Part shown: piece after piece, positions 45,202-56,939 of the stretch
How the letters are laid out: each line of letters begins with the position of its first letter
Numbering within the stretch: the first letter of the stretch is position 1
Assembly: GCA_002914805.1 (NCBI GenBank)
Contig: JXTB01000211.1
Coordinates: 294,333-358,332 of the forward strand
Origin: Parasponia andersonii
Lineage: Eukaryota > Streptophyta > Magnoliopsida > Rosales > Cannabaceae
Direction: 5' to 3'
DNA length: 64,000 bases
Notes under the pieces: generated by a model
What the model saw: the letters and a program-made list of their open reading frames with translations, nothing else
Told to the model about the DNA's origin: nothing
Database searches by the model: none
Position numbers and translations under genes: made by a program

Positions 45202-46229
45202 ATTACCTCCCAGCTCCATTAATTCTTTAGGAAAAAATAGAGCTTCCTTTTCTGATAAATGCGAGCTTAAAAATGCGACGTTATGACATAAGCTTGAGAT
45301 CTTCGAAGAGTCGCTAGCTCTCAAATCTCACCTTTTCAGGACCACGCATACCTTTTCCTGACAGACGAAATCACGTGTCACCTTTTTTCAGAAGAATTGC
45401 AAAACTCAAGAAGACTTTTCCGTTCTCGAGCAGACATGATGATAGTGATAACGTCAACTGTTGTCTTAAATCGAGATGTTTTAAATTTTGAAAAGATACT
45501 AATTTAATTTTGGAAAATTAACTCCTGCGTGAACTTCGACCTTTAGATCCGAAAATTAAATGCCTTGATCTATGGCTGTGATTTGACGATGCTTGAGACA
45601 TATATATATCGAAAATCCATCCGCCTCTTCTTCAAAACCTTATCGCCTCCTGTTTCTCTCACTTCTGAAATCTGAAGCGTCCATAAAGCAAATCTTCCTG
45701 GCATCCTTTTCTGTTTTGCAACTCACACAGATTCATCATATTCTACGACGAAATAATCATCACAATCCTTCAGATGATATCTCGGTCCTTCAGTCTTCGA
45801 AGAAAGGATAGTATATATCCTCTCTCTCTCTCTCCCTCTCTTACTGTTCTTCGATTTTTCAAAAAACTCTCAATTACAGATCTTATTGCTAGAAATAGGG
45901 GTAAATCATAGAGCCTAAATGCCTTAAATATAAACCCATCCCATATTTGGATAGACTGAAAAATGAAAATTTTTTAGAATCTCTCCATTAATTTATAGAA
46001 TAGACTATTTTTAGATGATTGACAGACAGACGAACCCGTAGAAAAATTTTAAGATCTGAAACCTTGTTTTTTAAAAATCTTAATTAGTCGAGTTACGAAT
46101 TATCGAAGAATTGCTTGAACAATTTTTATGAATCCGTAAATTGATTAGAAAAAATCCGATGAGTAGCTTATCGATGTAATCCTAGGATGTGACCCCAAAC
46201 TGTTTATATATAGCGAAGATCCCTAATGC
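45202..46229 (+). promoter_or_regulatory. Promoter-like and leader region of the antisense ORF in gypsy C
   Basis: On the plus strand, CATATATATATCG at 45599-45611 resembles a TATA box. It is followed by a CT-rich leader, including the CTCTCTCTCTCTCCCTCTC run at 45819-45840, and then AT-rich intron-like sequence up to the antisense ORF. A frame at 45593-45811 starts on the TATA motif itself and is probably not translated. Confidence 0.45.
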
Positions 46230-48290
46230 TTGCAAAGGACTAAACCCATCCATATTTCTTTTCAGATATCTAGTAGTAAGGATAAGGAAGTGAATGCATT
46301 CTCAGGAGAATCTTCCAATACAAGCATTAGCTCTATAAACCTCGAAGACTACCTTGAGCCAGAACCTGAAGTGAAAATAACCGGAGTAATGCAAAGTAGT
46401 CCTCGCATAGGCGACCTTCCTCAAGACCAATAGCCTCGGCATATCAGAGATGCCCCTGCATTTGCAATGGGTTATCAATATGTAGAGGGAGATTGATCAT
46501 GTACCAATATAAAGACGAGCTGTTCAACAAACAAGCTCAGAAAGATCGTATGTAACTATAAAATCGACGTCCCTCTTCACCTTCCCACAAAGTTCAATCG
46601 ACCACACATATTTTCTCGCGGAATTATCTCATTCTCAGAAGCAGTTCTTAGATGCGATGTCCACCTCCTACTTCATCAATACATAAAATCAATCGTCGAT
46701 TATTATGGAGTCGTTCTTTTTCAACTAACTCCAAACACATATAGATATATGGTAGGTCTGTACATACTATACCATAAATTAGGTTTAGAAGCCCCCACTC
46801 CTGAAGAGTTTGCTTGGTTCTACCAATGAAATCAAGCTCATCAGATTTTGGCTTCTTCTATGCGAGCAAGTGGTCGAACCAAGCAATAAAAACTATCTAC
46901 AGGGTCCACAATAACGTAGAAAAATGGAAAAATCCATTTTTCCACTTTGACTATGCGGATAACGGCTTCTTTCAGAACCCTGGTAAGTAACTTTCAGCTT
47001 ATTGCTTTCTCTACATAAATATGTTATTCTGATCGTACTCGTATGTCATCGCAGATAATAGGGAACGACCAAGACTCTCCAAAGAGTAGCTCGCAAGGGT
47101 GTATAAAATAAACAACCTTCTGATCGAAGAATTTGATTGGAAGAGGCTTGGGACGACCAAGAACTTAGCTGTTAGCAGACTACTTGTAAGGGGAGCTACC
47201 TTCCCAGATTCTACTAACCGTCCAACCCAACCCTCGAGCTTGAAGAAGAAGCTGAGGAAACAGAAGGAAAAGAGTGCCTCGTCTTCCAAACCCAGGAAAT
47301 GAAAAGCACCTGCCACTCCTTCAGTCTCGGAAGCATCATCTTCAGAAGTTGCATCGCCACCAACTTCTCAGCAGTAGGAAGGTAGTTATTTTTCTTTTCT
47401 TTTCATCGCATTATGTCTCCTCGCATGCTAACTTGCATATTTATACATAAATGGTTATTGGCAGTGGACTACGAGTACTACCTTCCACTCTGGGGTCAAT
47501 GGCAAAGTCCAAGACACCAGAGAGAACACCTCTTTTGACGAAAGGGAAAGAGAAGGTTGACACTTCAAAGAAATGAAAAGTCACCTTCGAGGATATCCCG
47601 ACAAGCTCGCCTTCTCCTCAGCCTCAAACTGCGAGCCAACTGAGCCATCCAAGAAGACGGCCACTTCTTTTGAGGGACCGAGCCAGGTTGATAAGGACGA
47701 GGAGCTTTTCGCACTCTTTCGCCAACTACCAGAAAAAGCTGGTATGAGTACGGCCTTCATCGACCGTTTCACTTCTGAGGATGGCTAGGCGAGGATGAAG
47801 TAACGACCAGACAAGGTTGCCTTCAGTTCTGCGATGAGGATGTTGGTAAATGTAAGTATCTTCTATCTTCACTCTTCAATGCACTTTTCTAGTATTGATG
47901 TGTTATATTACTTTTCTGGTATTGATGTGTTATAATTTCAGACCACTGCAGCTGCTATCTTAATGCATGGTCCAGTCCTAGAATGTATTAAAAAAGCTGA
48001 AAAAGTTGAAGAAATAACCCAAGCATTCGAGGACTCAGAGAAGGCTACGAGAAAGAGAAAAAATCTTTCGAACTGGAGAATCAGCAGCTACGCGAGGATC
48101 TGGCCAAGGAAAAGCTCGAAAAGGAGAAGCTCGAGGAGAAAATTAGAGAACTTGAGAAGACAATCTCTGAGTATCCAGATATTCTAGAGAAGGCAACGAC
48201 AGAAATGGCTCACAAGGCTATAGAAGAGTTCAAGGCTATTGAAGGCAAGGAGCTCGAAGAAAAGCTAGTGACATCACCTCGTCGACCATA
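46230..48290 (+). pseudogene. Antisense ORF of gypsy C (PF04195-type gypsy protein with coiled coil), broken
   Basis: It lies opposite to gag-pol, between integrase and the 3' LTR. After an acidic start (KEVNAFSGESSNTSISSINL), shifted frames at 46600-46980 give a segment resembling the 'putative gypsy type transposon' family: IISFSEAVLRCDVHLLLHQY, VDYYGVVLFQLTPNTYRYMV, then KWKNPFFHFDYADNGFFQNP. An intron with GTAAGT/GCAG borders fits at 46983-47054. Ser/Lys-rich linkers follow (47200-47800). The C-terminal part at 47960-48290 is a long charged coiled coil once one frameshift is allowed (ELENQQLREDLAKEKLEKEK and on). Such antisense ORFs are known in Tat elements; their role is not established. 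Stops near 46432, 46830 and elsewhere show decay. Confidence 0.7.
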
Positions 48291-48425
48291 ATATATAATA
48301 TCTTCTGTGAGTATCCAGATTTTGACTTTTTCATCCTTAGTGAAGATATGGTCGAGCTTGTCTAGAGTTAGAAGGAAGCCTAAGTTGCCAAAGCTGGAGA
48401 CAGTGGAGCGAGCACATCTGCATAG

Positions 48426-48473
<48 letters not shown>

Positions 48474-49209
48474 AAATTTTGGAACAATGCGAGCTTTGTC
48501 CTTTAATTTTTTTTTGTAATACTTGGCTTGCATACAGGTGCGAGCCTTTATCAATGAATGCTTAGACGTTTATTCCTGCAAAATAATTGAAACACTACAA
48601 TGTAATATAAAGATACATAATTTAACCAAGTAATTAATCACTAAGTGACTGATCAGTACGCTATTATGATTTGAATCCAACACACTTAAAATGGGTTTCA
48701 AGTGTTACGATAGGTTAGGTCGCTTAAGAAAACAACAAGTAGGAGTGATGCGAACTCAATACTGTTTTTTAAAAGTTCCATGGCAAAATGTAATATAGCA
48801 ATATATCACATCGAACAATGAACATTTTGCTTACTTACTTTTTTGTTTGAGGAGAGAAATTGCGTTATACGACATGTTATGGCATGAAACGAGGAAAAAA
48901 TTCTAAAATTTTAAGAAATTTTAGAAATTTGGCGATCTAAAATTCCAACTCCTCTAAATGGATGTTTGCATAGTCCCTTAGGAAGCAAGTGGGAAATAAC
49001 ATTCTAATCCTACTATCCCCTGAGTTTATGGTGTTCAAAGACTGCCATAAAACTATAAAAAGTAAACCAAATTGAATAATGCAACGAATGACGATTAACG
49101 AATACAAGATGCCTCGCGAATGATGAATACAAGATGCCTTGCGAATGACGAATATAAGATGCCCCCCAGGTCGTTGAAAATATATGAAGATTTACTAATA
49201 ATAGCGACA
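48291..49209 (-). other. Non-coding region of gypsy C between antisense ORF and integrase
   Basis: Contains a pure TA microsatellite at 48428-48470, AT-rich sequence and, at 49080-49160, a short direct repeat of GAATGACGAATACAAGATGCC type (about three copies). No further coding sequence. Confidence 0.7.
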
Positions 49210-50451
49210 AAGTTATTATGTATTCCAAGCATGCTCGATCTTTTGTCCACAAATGCGAGCTAACTTATATGTCCCAGGTCGAATGACGACATCAATAACA
49301 TATCGTCCTTCCCAAGAGGGTCCAAATACACTAGCACTGTGCTCTTCATTATTAGGTAGAACTTGCCGAAGAATAAGATCACCAACTTTAAATCCCCTTA
49401 TTCTGACTTTAGAGTTATAATATCGAGCAGTGCGCTATTGATATGATGTGATTCGAAGCTGAGACTGCTCGTGCCTTTCTTCTAAAAGATTGAGCTCAAT
49501 CCTCATCAGTACTTTGTTATGATCTTGCTCATAGGTTGACCGTCGTAGAAAGCTCACACCAATTTCAACCAGAACCATTGCTTTATATCTATAAGCTAAA
49601 GAGAACGGACTCTCTCCAGTAGTGGTTCATTGAGTGGTGTGATAAGCCCATAGTACTTCAGGGAGTATTTCTGGACAAGCTCCTTTATGCTCTTCCAACT
49701 TCGTCTTTATATTCTGTTTAAGTATTTTGTTTATAGCTTTGACCTGCCCATTGGCTTGTGGATGAATAACAGCGGAGAAATTCTTCTTGATGCCTAAGTT
49801 GTCGCAGAAGTTACGGAACTCATCGCAGTCAAATTGTTTCCTATTATCAGAAATTATGGTATGCAGTATATCATAACGGCAGATTATAGATTTGTAAACA
49901 AAATCTATCATCTTTCTTGTGGAAATGATACTCAAGGCTTCAGCTTCTATCCACTTAGTGAAATAATCGACTACGACTGCTGCATATTTTAATCTACCTC
50001 GTGCAAATGAAAGCATTCCAATAATATCAATTTCCCATACTGCAAATGGCCATGGACTGGTCATTGGAGTTAGAGGAACAGGTGGCATTCTAGGAACCGT
50101 TGCAAATCGTTGACATTTGTCACACCTCCTAGCAAATTCTATTGTATCCTTCTTCATAGTTGGCCAAAAATACCCGTGTCTGAGAACCTTGTTCACAAGT
50201 GCCTGCCCCCCAGAATGGTTTCCACATATTCCTTCATGAATTTCTCTCATAATGTAGTGTGTTTTTTCTTCATCGACACATAATAACAACAGCAAACTAA
50301 AACTTCTTCGATAAAACTTCTTGTCATAGATGACATAGCGAGCTGCCTTCATTCGAAGTCGTTTTGTATCATCTTTGTTTTCAGGGAGATTGCCATTTTG
50401 TATATACTTCATTATAGAATCCATCCACGATGGTTTTTTATCAATCGGCAT
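49210..50451 (-). pseudogene. Gypsy C integrase
   Basis: The open part (274 codons, 50451-49627) has an HHCC zinc finger (His72, His79, Cys110, Cys113), then the retroviral-type core with the first Asp at residue 142 (WEIDIIG) and the second at 202 (IISDN). At the D-35-E position, residue 238, there is Lys (NGQVKAINK) where the family has Glu. After a stop at 49626 the C-terminal domain continues in frame pieces (ELNLLEERHEQSQLRITSYQ, VLPNNEEHSASVFGPSWEGR, GTYKLARICGQKIEHAWNT) to a stop near 49209. Without the catalytic Glu the enzyme should not join DNA. Confidence 0.92.
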
Positions 50452-50631
50452 GGTTATTTGGGGCTCTACTTCGATACTTAGTTTTACAAGAAATTCGATA
50501 GGGACTACCTTTAGTAATTCAGCATCTTTTGTTGAGACGAGCTTAGCTAGAGCATCTGCCCGAGTATTCTTAATGCGAGGAAGAAGTTGAATGTTATAGG
50601 CAGTAAATGTCGAGAAAAGTCTTTGTACCTT

Positions 50632-50910
50632 CTATAAAAAAGCTATCATTCTTTCTCCTCTTGCTTGATAATCGCCTATCACTTGACAAATGACCAGCTG
50701 AGAATCACTGTATACCTCAATCATTTCGACCTTCATTTCTTGTATGAACTTTAGCCCCGCTATCAGTGCTTCATATTCTGCCTCATTATTTGACGCTGAA
50801 AATTTGAAGTGAAGTGCACAATGAATATTGTGCCCTTCAGGACTGATTAGCACTAAGCTTGCACCGGCTCCATTGTCGTTTGATGATCCATCAATGTAAA
50901 GTTTCCACAA
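50632..50910 (-). pseudogene. Gypsy C second (archaeal-type) RNase H
   Basis: A 92-codon open piece with the RNase H acidic residues at Asp7 (LYIDGSS), Glu43-Glu47 (NNEAEYEAL) and Asp69 (YSDSQLV). It lies between the retroviral RNase H (51527-51045) and integrase. A second RNase H in this place defines the Tat lineage. The linker to integrase (50631-50452) is read only in pieces. Confidence 0.9.
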
Positions 50911-51044
50911 TCTTGATAAATCTATAACACGTTTTTCGATTACTTCTATGGGAAGATTGACATCATATGTGAATTCTGCAATGAAATCTGCGAGAGCTTG
51001 CCCTTTAATCGCAGTGCGAGATTAAACATTGATGTCAAACTGAC

Positions 51045-53105
51045 TCACTCAACTACCCATTTAAGTAGTCGTCCTGAAGCTTCTGGTTTTTGTAGAACTT
51101 GCTTTAATGGAAAATTTGTGAAAACTTTGATGGAGTGCGCATGAAAATAAGGTCGAAACTTCCTAGATGAGACAATGAGTGCTAATGCCAACTTCTCCAT
51201 CTCTAGATATCTTGTTTCGGCATTGAGCAATCTTTTACTTATGTAATATACCGGTCGCTGTATCTTTTCTTCTTCTCGAATTAACACAGCATTTGTCGCA
51301 TATTTGGAAACAGCGAGGTATAAATATAATTCTTCCCTCGGATTTAGATTCGACAAGAATGGAGGAGAACCTAAATGTGCTTTTAATTCTTGAAACGCCT
51401 GCTCGCATTCTTCCATCCACTCGAACCTCTTCGAACCCTTTAGTATTTCAAAGAATGGTTGGCACTTATCCGTCGACCTGGATACAAATCGACTCAATGC
51501 GGCCACTCTTCCTACCAGGCTCTGCACATCTTTGGGTTTGCGGGGGGATTACATATCAATTAGTGCTTGTATCTTCTGAGGGTTAGCCTCGATTCCTCAC
51601 TAGTTGACCATGAACCCCAGGAACTTTCTAGATCCTACCCCGAATGCGCACTTCTGGGGGTTTAACCTCATCTGATATTTTTGAAGAATTTTGAACATTT
51701 CATCAAGATGCTTGATATGATCTTCTGTTTTCTTCGACTTTACCAACATGTCATTGACATACACTTCCATTGTCTTGCCAATTTGTTTTGCAAACATCGT
51801 ATTGACAAGACGCTAATAAGTCGCTCCTGTGTTGATGAGTCCAAAGGGCATCTTCTTGTAACAATACAATCTTCGGTCAGTTTTGAACGAAGTGTGCTCC
51901 TCATCTAGCTCGTACATGGGGATTTGATTATATCCAGAATATGCGTCCATGAAACTTAAGAGTTCATGCCCTGATGTTGCAGCTACAAGTTGGTCGATTC
52001 TCGGAAGGGAAAAACTATCCTTTGGGCATGCTTTATTGAGGTCGGTGAAATCGATACAAGTTGTCCACTTCCCATTGGGTTTCTTTACTAAAACTGGGTT
52101 TACAAGCCAGTTTTGATAGAAAGATTCCCTAATGAATCCAATTTCGAGCAGTTTCTCTACCTCTTCTTTCAATGCGACGTAGCATTCTAGATTCATAGCT
52201 CTTCTTTTTTGCCGTATAGGCTTCTTCGTTGTATCTATATTGAGGCGATGACACATAATATTTGGACCAATCCCCACCATATCCGAATGTTGCCATGTGA
52301 AGATATCCAAGTTTGATTTCAGAAAAGCAATCAATGAAGCTCGCACGGGTTCTTGAAATTTTGCTCCGAGTTTTATAACTTTCGAAGACCTATCAATCGG
52401 CAAATCTTCCAAGTCTTCTATAGGTCCAGTCTTAACCTCTTCATTGACTTCTCGAGGGTCGAGGCCTTCGATTGATGTTCTGCCTGACGCTTCGCTTGAC
52501 GCTTCTCCTGACGCTTCCTTTGATGCTTCACCTTGTAGCTGGACCATCATTGTGCAAGGTGTTATATCTTTTGTTACGAGCTTTATTGAGTTATTATAAC
52601 AAGTCCTCGAGTCATATTGGTTACCTCGCACCTCGCCTACTCTCTGTTGAGTTAGGAACTTCACAGCGAGGTGGTAGATTGAAATAACTACTCGAAGTTC
52701 CCTCAGTGTTGGTCTTCCTATTATAGCATTAAATGCAGAAGGACAATCCATAACTAAGAATTGGGTCATTACCATTGAAATCCTAGGATAAGTTCCAACG
52801 TTGACCATTAACTCAATCATGCCTCTAGGCATTATGATGTTACTAGTAAATCCGTAAAGTGGAGTGACAGCGGGCTTTAGGTCACTTTCACTTAACCCCA
52901 TCTTCTTGAAGGTGTCATAGTACAAGATTTCGATGGCACTTTGATTATCGACCAATACTTGCCATAACTGCGTGCTTCCATAGTTGTTCTTTATGACCAA
53001 CACATCATTGTGTGGGTAATGGACCTCCCTAGTATCCTGCTCTGTGAAGGTAATATCTATATCCGGTACCCGTTGAAGCTTTCGTAGTTGCTGCTCGAGA
53101 TGCAT
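51045..53105 (-). pseudogene. Gypsy C protease, reverse transcriptase and first RNase H
   Basis: The 430-codon open stretch 53105-51813 has a protease (WQVLVDNQSAIEILYYDTF; the usual DGGS-like site is DNQS here, and later AIIGRPTL). It then has reverse transcriptase from FIRESFYQNWLVNPVLVKKP through IDFTDLNKACPKDSFSLPRI and FMDAYSGYNQIPM. At 51797-51600 the catalytic YxDD box reads YVND: the first Asp is Asn (codon at 51755-51753). RNase H follows at 51527-51045 (EWMEECEQAFQELK, LYLYLAVSKYATNAVLIREE, YLEMEKLALALIVSSRKFRP). Stops at 51812 and 51600-51528 break the frame. A repeated ASGEASSEASGRTS segment sits between protease and reverse transcriptase. Confidence 0.93.
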
Positions 53106-53302
53106 GACATTAGTTAATGGTTATTGTCATGCTTCTCGTGCGTACCTATCCTGCGCCCTCTTCGAATCTCCACCAATGTGCTATCCTCTAAAAATAGTTC
53201 ACACCTCGCGTTGAATTTATGGAGGTCGCTGTCAGTTTTCTTCTCGCCTTTCATTGTTCTGTTTAGTGTACTGCCGCAGCCGCCCTTCTTTAATTAATCT
53301 TT

Positions 53303-55011
53303 TGATTTCATCTTTCAAGGCAAAGCAGTTATTAGTATCGTGTCCAATGTAATTGTGATACCGGCAGAACTTGTTGGAGTTACACCTCGCTCTATCTCTT
53401 TTCATCGGTTCCGGTTGACGATACTATTCCTGCTGGTTGGTGACCGCATAAATATGATCTATGGGTGCGTTTAGTTTAGTATAGTTGTTGAACCTCATGG
53501 GAGCTCTTAGAATCTCCTGCTTTTTTTGTTTGGGCTGCTTCTCAATCGATTGTTCATTACTCCTTTTGTTCGACTTCTTGTCATTATTGTTGTTATTTGT
53601 GGTCGCATCTTTAGCAGCATCCTTTCCTCCTCCCTTTGTTGTCTTATGAAGATTCTCGCGCGAAGATTCTACCCTTTGATGTCGACCAACTCTTTGATAG
53701 AAATCTTCAAGGGTTCTACATTCTCGCTCAAGTAACTCTTCCCAGAGTTTAGTCTCTAGTCGAACCCCAGCCATTATTAGAGTTAAAACTCCTCCTTTAG
53801 GTGGGTTGTTGACCTTTGCCAACTCCGAGGTAAAACGATTTAGGTAAGATCGTAGAGTTTCCTCTGGACCTTGCCGAATAGCAGACTGACTGACCAGTGG
53901 AACAGTAAAATTCTTCATGGCCTGTAATTGCCTCAAGAATGTAGTCTGAAGCTATTGCCCGGATGAGATTAAACCAGACTTGAGTCCTTGGAACCACTTC
54001 TTCGCTGCTCCTGTGAGAGTTACAGCAAAGCATCTGCAACATGCGAGATCATTAACACGATGAAGTTCCATTAGGTTGCTGAAGTGATCCATATGGTCCT
54101 GTGAATCAATTTTCCCATCAAAAGTGTTTACGGTGGGAAGTCTGAACCCAGCAGGTAAGGCAGAAGCCCAAACCTCCTCATTGAATGGCGACTGATGATA
54201 TCCATCAGCGAGCTCATCATCCCATCCAGCAAATGCATCTAATGTGATCCTCAAATTATGAACATCAATATTTGGAGGGAGAACATTCTCTCTTACTGGT
54301 GGTAGGAGTGGGCTTTGGTCGTTATCCCGATAAGACCAGTTGGTCAGGCAGGTTCTGCTGCGACCTTTGTAGGGATTCCAATGAAATAGTGCAACGAGAT
54401 CGACTTCGATTGTTATGATGCAATGTGGATCACTCCTGACTACGTCGCTGCTCTAGATGTTATCTCAGGTCTGTAGGATTCTGTCAAGATTCCCTACTAA
54501 TCCTCTCAAAAACACTCCTCGATTGATGTTTTTCTTGGTTATTTAGAAAATCACGATTGATGGTCGCTCTCCGAGAAGGTTGTCTTTGATCACAATCAGT
54601 GCTCAAACTTTCAGTACCAAATTCCAGAGGCAAGTCTGCGACCTTGCCTTTTCCCTTGGAGGTGCGATCTCCATGACGCTCCTGCTGGGCTTTATGCTGA
54701 TTGCGGTTTTCTATCTCTAGGATCTGAATTTCTCTCTCCGGTTATTGAGCAGGACGTTCTCTGGGATGTTTGTGCTGTGGTGGAGTCACCATCTGTCCCT
54801 CAGCAAGTCGTCATAGAGAGTCATTAATCTGACTAGTGATTTGCTAAAGGTTCACCAGTGTCTCCTCCATACGATCCTACTTTTGGATAATGTTTTCTAG
54901 CACGGTCACGGCAGGTTGATTCTGAGCAGGATCTACTTGTGCAGCAGCAGTGCTTTGGGGATGATTTTGACTAGTTTTGGTATTTCTGGTAGTGTTTTTG
55001 GTGTTTGCCAT
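53303..55011 (-). pseudogene. Gypsy C gag
   Basis: The likely start is the Met at 55011 (MANTKNTTRNTKTSQNHPQS). After a broken linker, the capsid region is at 54254-53952 (LPAGFRLPTVNTFDGKIDSQ, DHMDHFSNLMELHRVNDLAC, TGAAKKWFQGL) and 53936-53424 (FTVPLVSQSAIRQGPEETLR, SYLNRFTSELAKVNNPPKGG). A zinc-knuckle-like motif, CRYHNYIGHDTNNC, lies at about 53375-53330. Stops at 53951 and 53423 and in the linker disrupt it. Confidence 0.9.
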
Positions 55012-55052
55012 TGTTGAAAGAAGCGGAATTGACAAACTTTTCTGGTGGAATA

Positions 55053-55070
55053 GCCCTCCTTCTAGCGCCA
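55053..55070 (-). other. Primer-binding site of gypsy C
   Basis: On the minus strand TTGGCGCTAGAAGGAGGG begins two bases inside the 5' LTR. The TGGCGC start is common in Tat and Athila type elements; I have not matched it to a particular tRNA. Confidence 0.7.
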
Positions 55071-55072
55071 AT

Positions 55073-55707
55073 TATTTACAGAGGTTTTGTCAACAATGAA
55101 TTTAAGAAATTGCAAGATGTGTCTTGTGTATGAAAAGGATTAACAAATCAAAGCAAATAAAGAGACAAGAATTTTATGGTAGTTCAGCCCTAAAAAAGAT
55201 GAGCTTACGTCCATTGTTTTCACTATTTTCTGGAATATTACAAGAGAGTGCAGAGTATGTTCAGAAAGTGAAAGAGAGTCTCTCCGTTTTTCTAAAAGGA
55301 AAAAGATCCCTACGGCAGCATTGTACTTTCCCTTAAATAGGTGAGGGTAGTTTAATATTTCTCAATTATGAAAACGGATAAGTATGTAATCATAAAATAT
55401 AATTTGAGTAACAATATAACTGGATAATAACTTAAATAAAACGACTGGTCGATCCTGAAAGAGAAACTTTTGTTTTCCTTTCTTTGTAGATTACCCGCTT
55501 GACGTAGCTTGATCCAGTTTCCTTTTCATTCTGGTCACACTTAACTCGTTCAGAGGAGGTCGCACTTAACTCGTTCGGAGGAAGTCACACTTGACTCGTT
55601 CGGAGGAGGTCGCACTTGACTTACTCATGCGACCTGACACGTCCACTTAGTCGCTAACTTTTCCCTCTTTGGCATTGACCAACATATAATTTTTAAACCA
55701 CACGACA
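55073..55707 (-). repeat. 5' LTR of gypsy C
   Basis: Direct repeat of 44569-45201 with the same 25-bp internal tandem units and TATTTAAGG element. The inner terminus has drifted from the consensus (TGTAAATA on the minus strand against GTCAACA in the other LTR). Confidence 0.93.
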
Positions 55708-56939
55708 TCTAATAAAATTTCTTTTCCTATCACTAGTTTTAGAATCTTCAATCATTTATCTTATTCTTCAACCTTTCTCTTTCTTGATAAAAACTCACTA
55801 TGAGATTTAGGTATTTTAATATATTGTAATTAAAAGAATAATAGAACAGTGTTGTGATTCAAATCATCTATCAGCTTTTATTATATTATGTTATTATTTT
55901 TTATTTATTTCTCTTAAAAAATGTTAAGGTTCTTAAGTTATTTTTTATAAAAATTAAATTAAAGCTTTAAGTAGAAATGGAGGGAGAGATAGAGAGGTAG
56001 AGAGAGTCACTGAATTAAAATTACTAAGACCTACAAAGCACAAAATGTTCATCTATATAATTTCAAAAACTTAATCTAACTAAAAATAATTTAACTATAT
56101 TGTTGCAATGCCTATTAAATTAATTGAAATGTATCACACAATTAAAAAAATAAAATATGTATAAAGATTTATTGCGACAACATTGTCGTCGCAATATATA
56201 ATAAATTAAATACAAAATTAATTCAAAAAAAATAAAATGATCTATTGCAACAGCATTGTCGTCACACTAGATATTAAATTAGTATATAATTAATTTTAAA
56301 AGATTAAAAAAAAATGAAAGGAGTTGTTGTGATGATCATTAGAATTGTTGATTGTATTTTAGGAAAATTTACTGCATTTAGTTGAATTGTTTAGATATTT
56401 TTGTTTTTTATATTGAGCATAACTCTTAAGTCTTGGCATAAGATAGCTCAAGTAGGTTTTTGATATAAAGATTTCACTACTACATTTCAGAAGAACGTTT
56501 AATTAACTTGTAATTCTGGATAAAGGAGTTTTCTCTATCCTCTAGTTGTTTGCTTCTCTAGACATTAAATTGATTTACGAAGCAACTGTTTTCTATTTGA
56601 ATTGGTTATATGAGTATTTTGTAGGGAAATTCATAACTCTTAGAATGAAATTTTGATGAATGTATGCCATTGCCAACTTGTAATTCTTGATAAAGGAGTT
56701 CTATATCCTCTAGTTGTTTTCTTCTCTGGACATTGAATTGATTTAAGAAGCAACTTTTTTTTTGTTTGAATTGGTTATATGAGTATTTTGTGGGACAATT
56801 TGTAACTCTTAGAATGAAATTTTGATGAATGCATGACATTACAAATATGGTAGCGTGAGTGGGTTGTTGGTATTAAGATTTTGCTACTAAGGTTTTAAAA
56901 TCGATTGCATCTAGATTGAGGAAAGTGTGTTTTGGTTGG
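55708..56939. repeat. AT-rich sequence with a ~170-bp tandem duplication
   Basis: Two copies of a ~170-bp unit start at 56505 and 56675 (AACTTGTAATTCT...TTTTGATGAATG). At 56163-56190 ATTGCGACAAC and GTCGTCGCAAT form a short hairpin, with a second weaker copy near 56245-56270. This may be the end of another DNA transposon, but no terminal repeat is visible. Confidence 0.7.

Larger units (their letters stand above)
44569..55707 (-). mobile_element. Gypsy C: Ty3/gypsy element, Tat lineage, nearly complete
   Basis: LTRs of 633 and 635 bp (44569-45201, 55073-55707) flank a minus-strand internal region in the order gag, protease, reverse transcriptase, RNase H, second RNase H, integrase, with an antisense ORF near the 3' LTR. 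Flanking sequences TCTAT and TCTAA match in four of five bases, a likely target duplication. A primer-binding site TTGGCGCTAGAAGGAGGG follows the 5' LTR on the minus strand, and GGGAGG precedes the 3' LTR. The extra RNase H and antisense ORF are hallmarks of the Tat lineage. Key catalytic residues in reverse transcriptase and integrase are changed, and there are several stops. Confidence 0.95.

Noticed and set aside
48210..48554. Frames on both strands containing an Ile-Tyr repeat
   Set aside because: The Ile-Tyr run is the translation of the TA microsatellite at 48428-48470.
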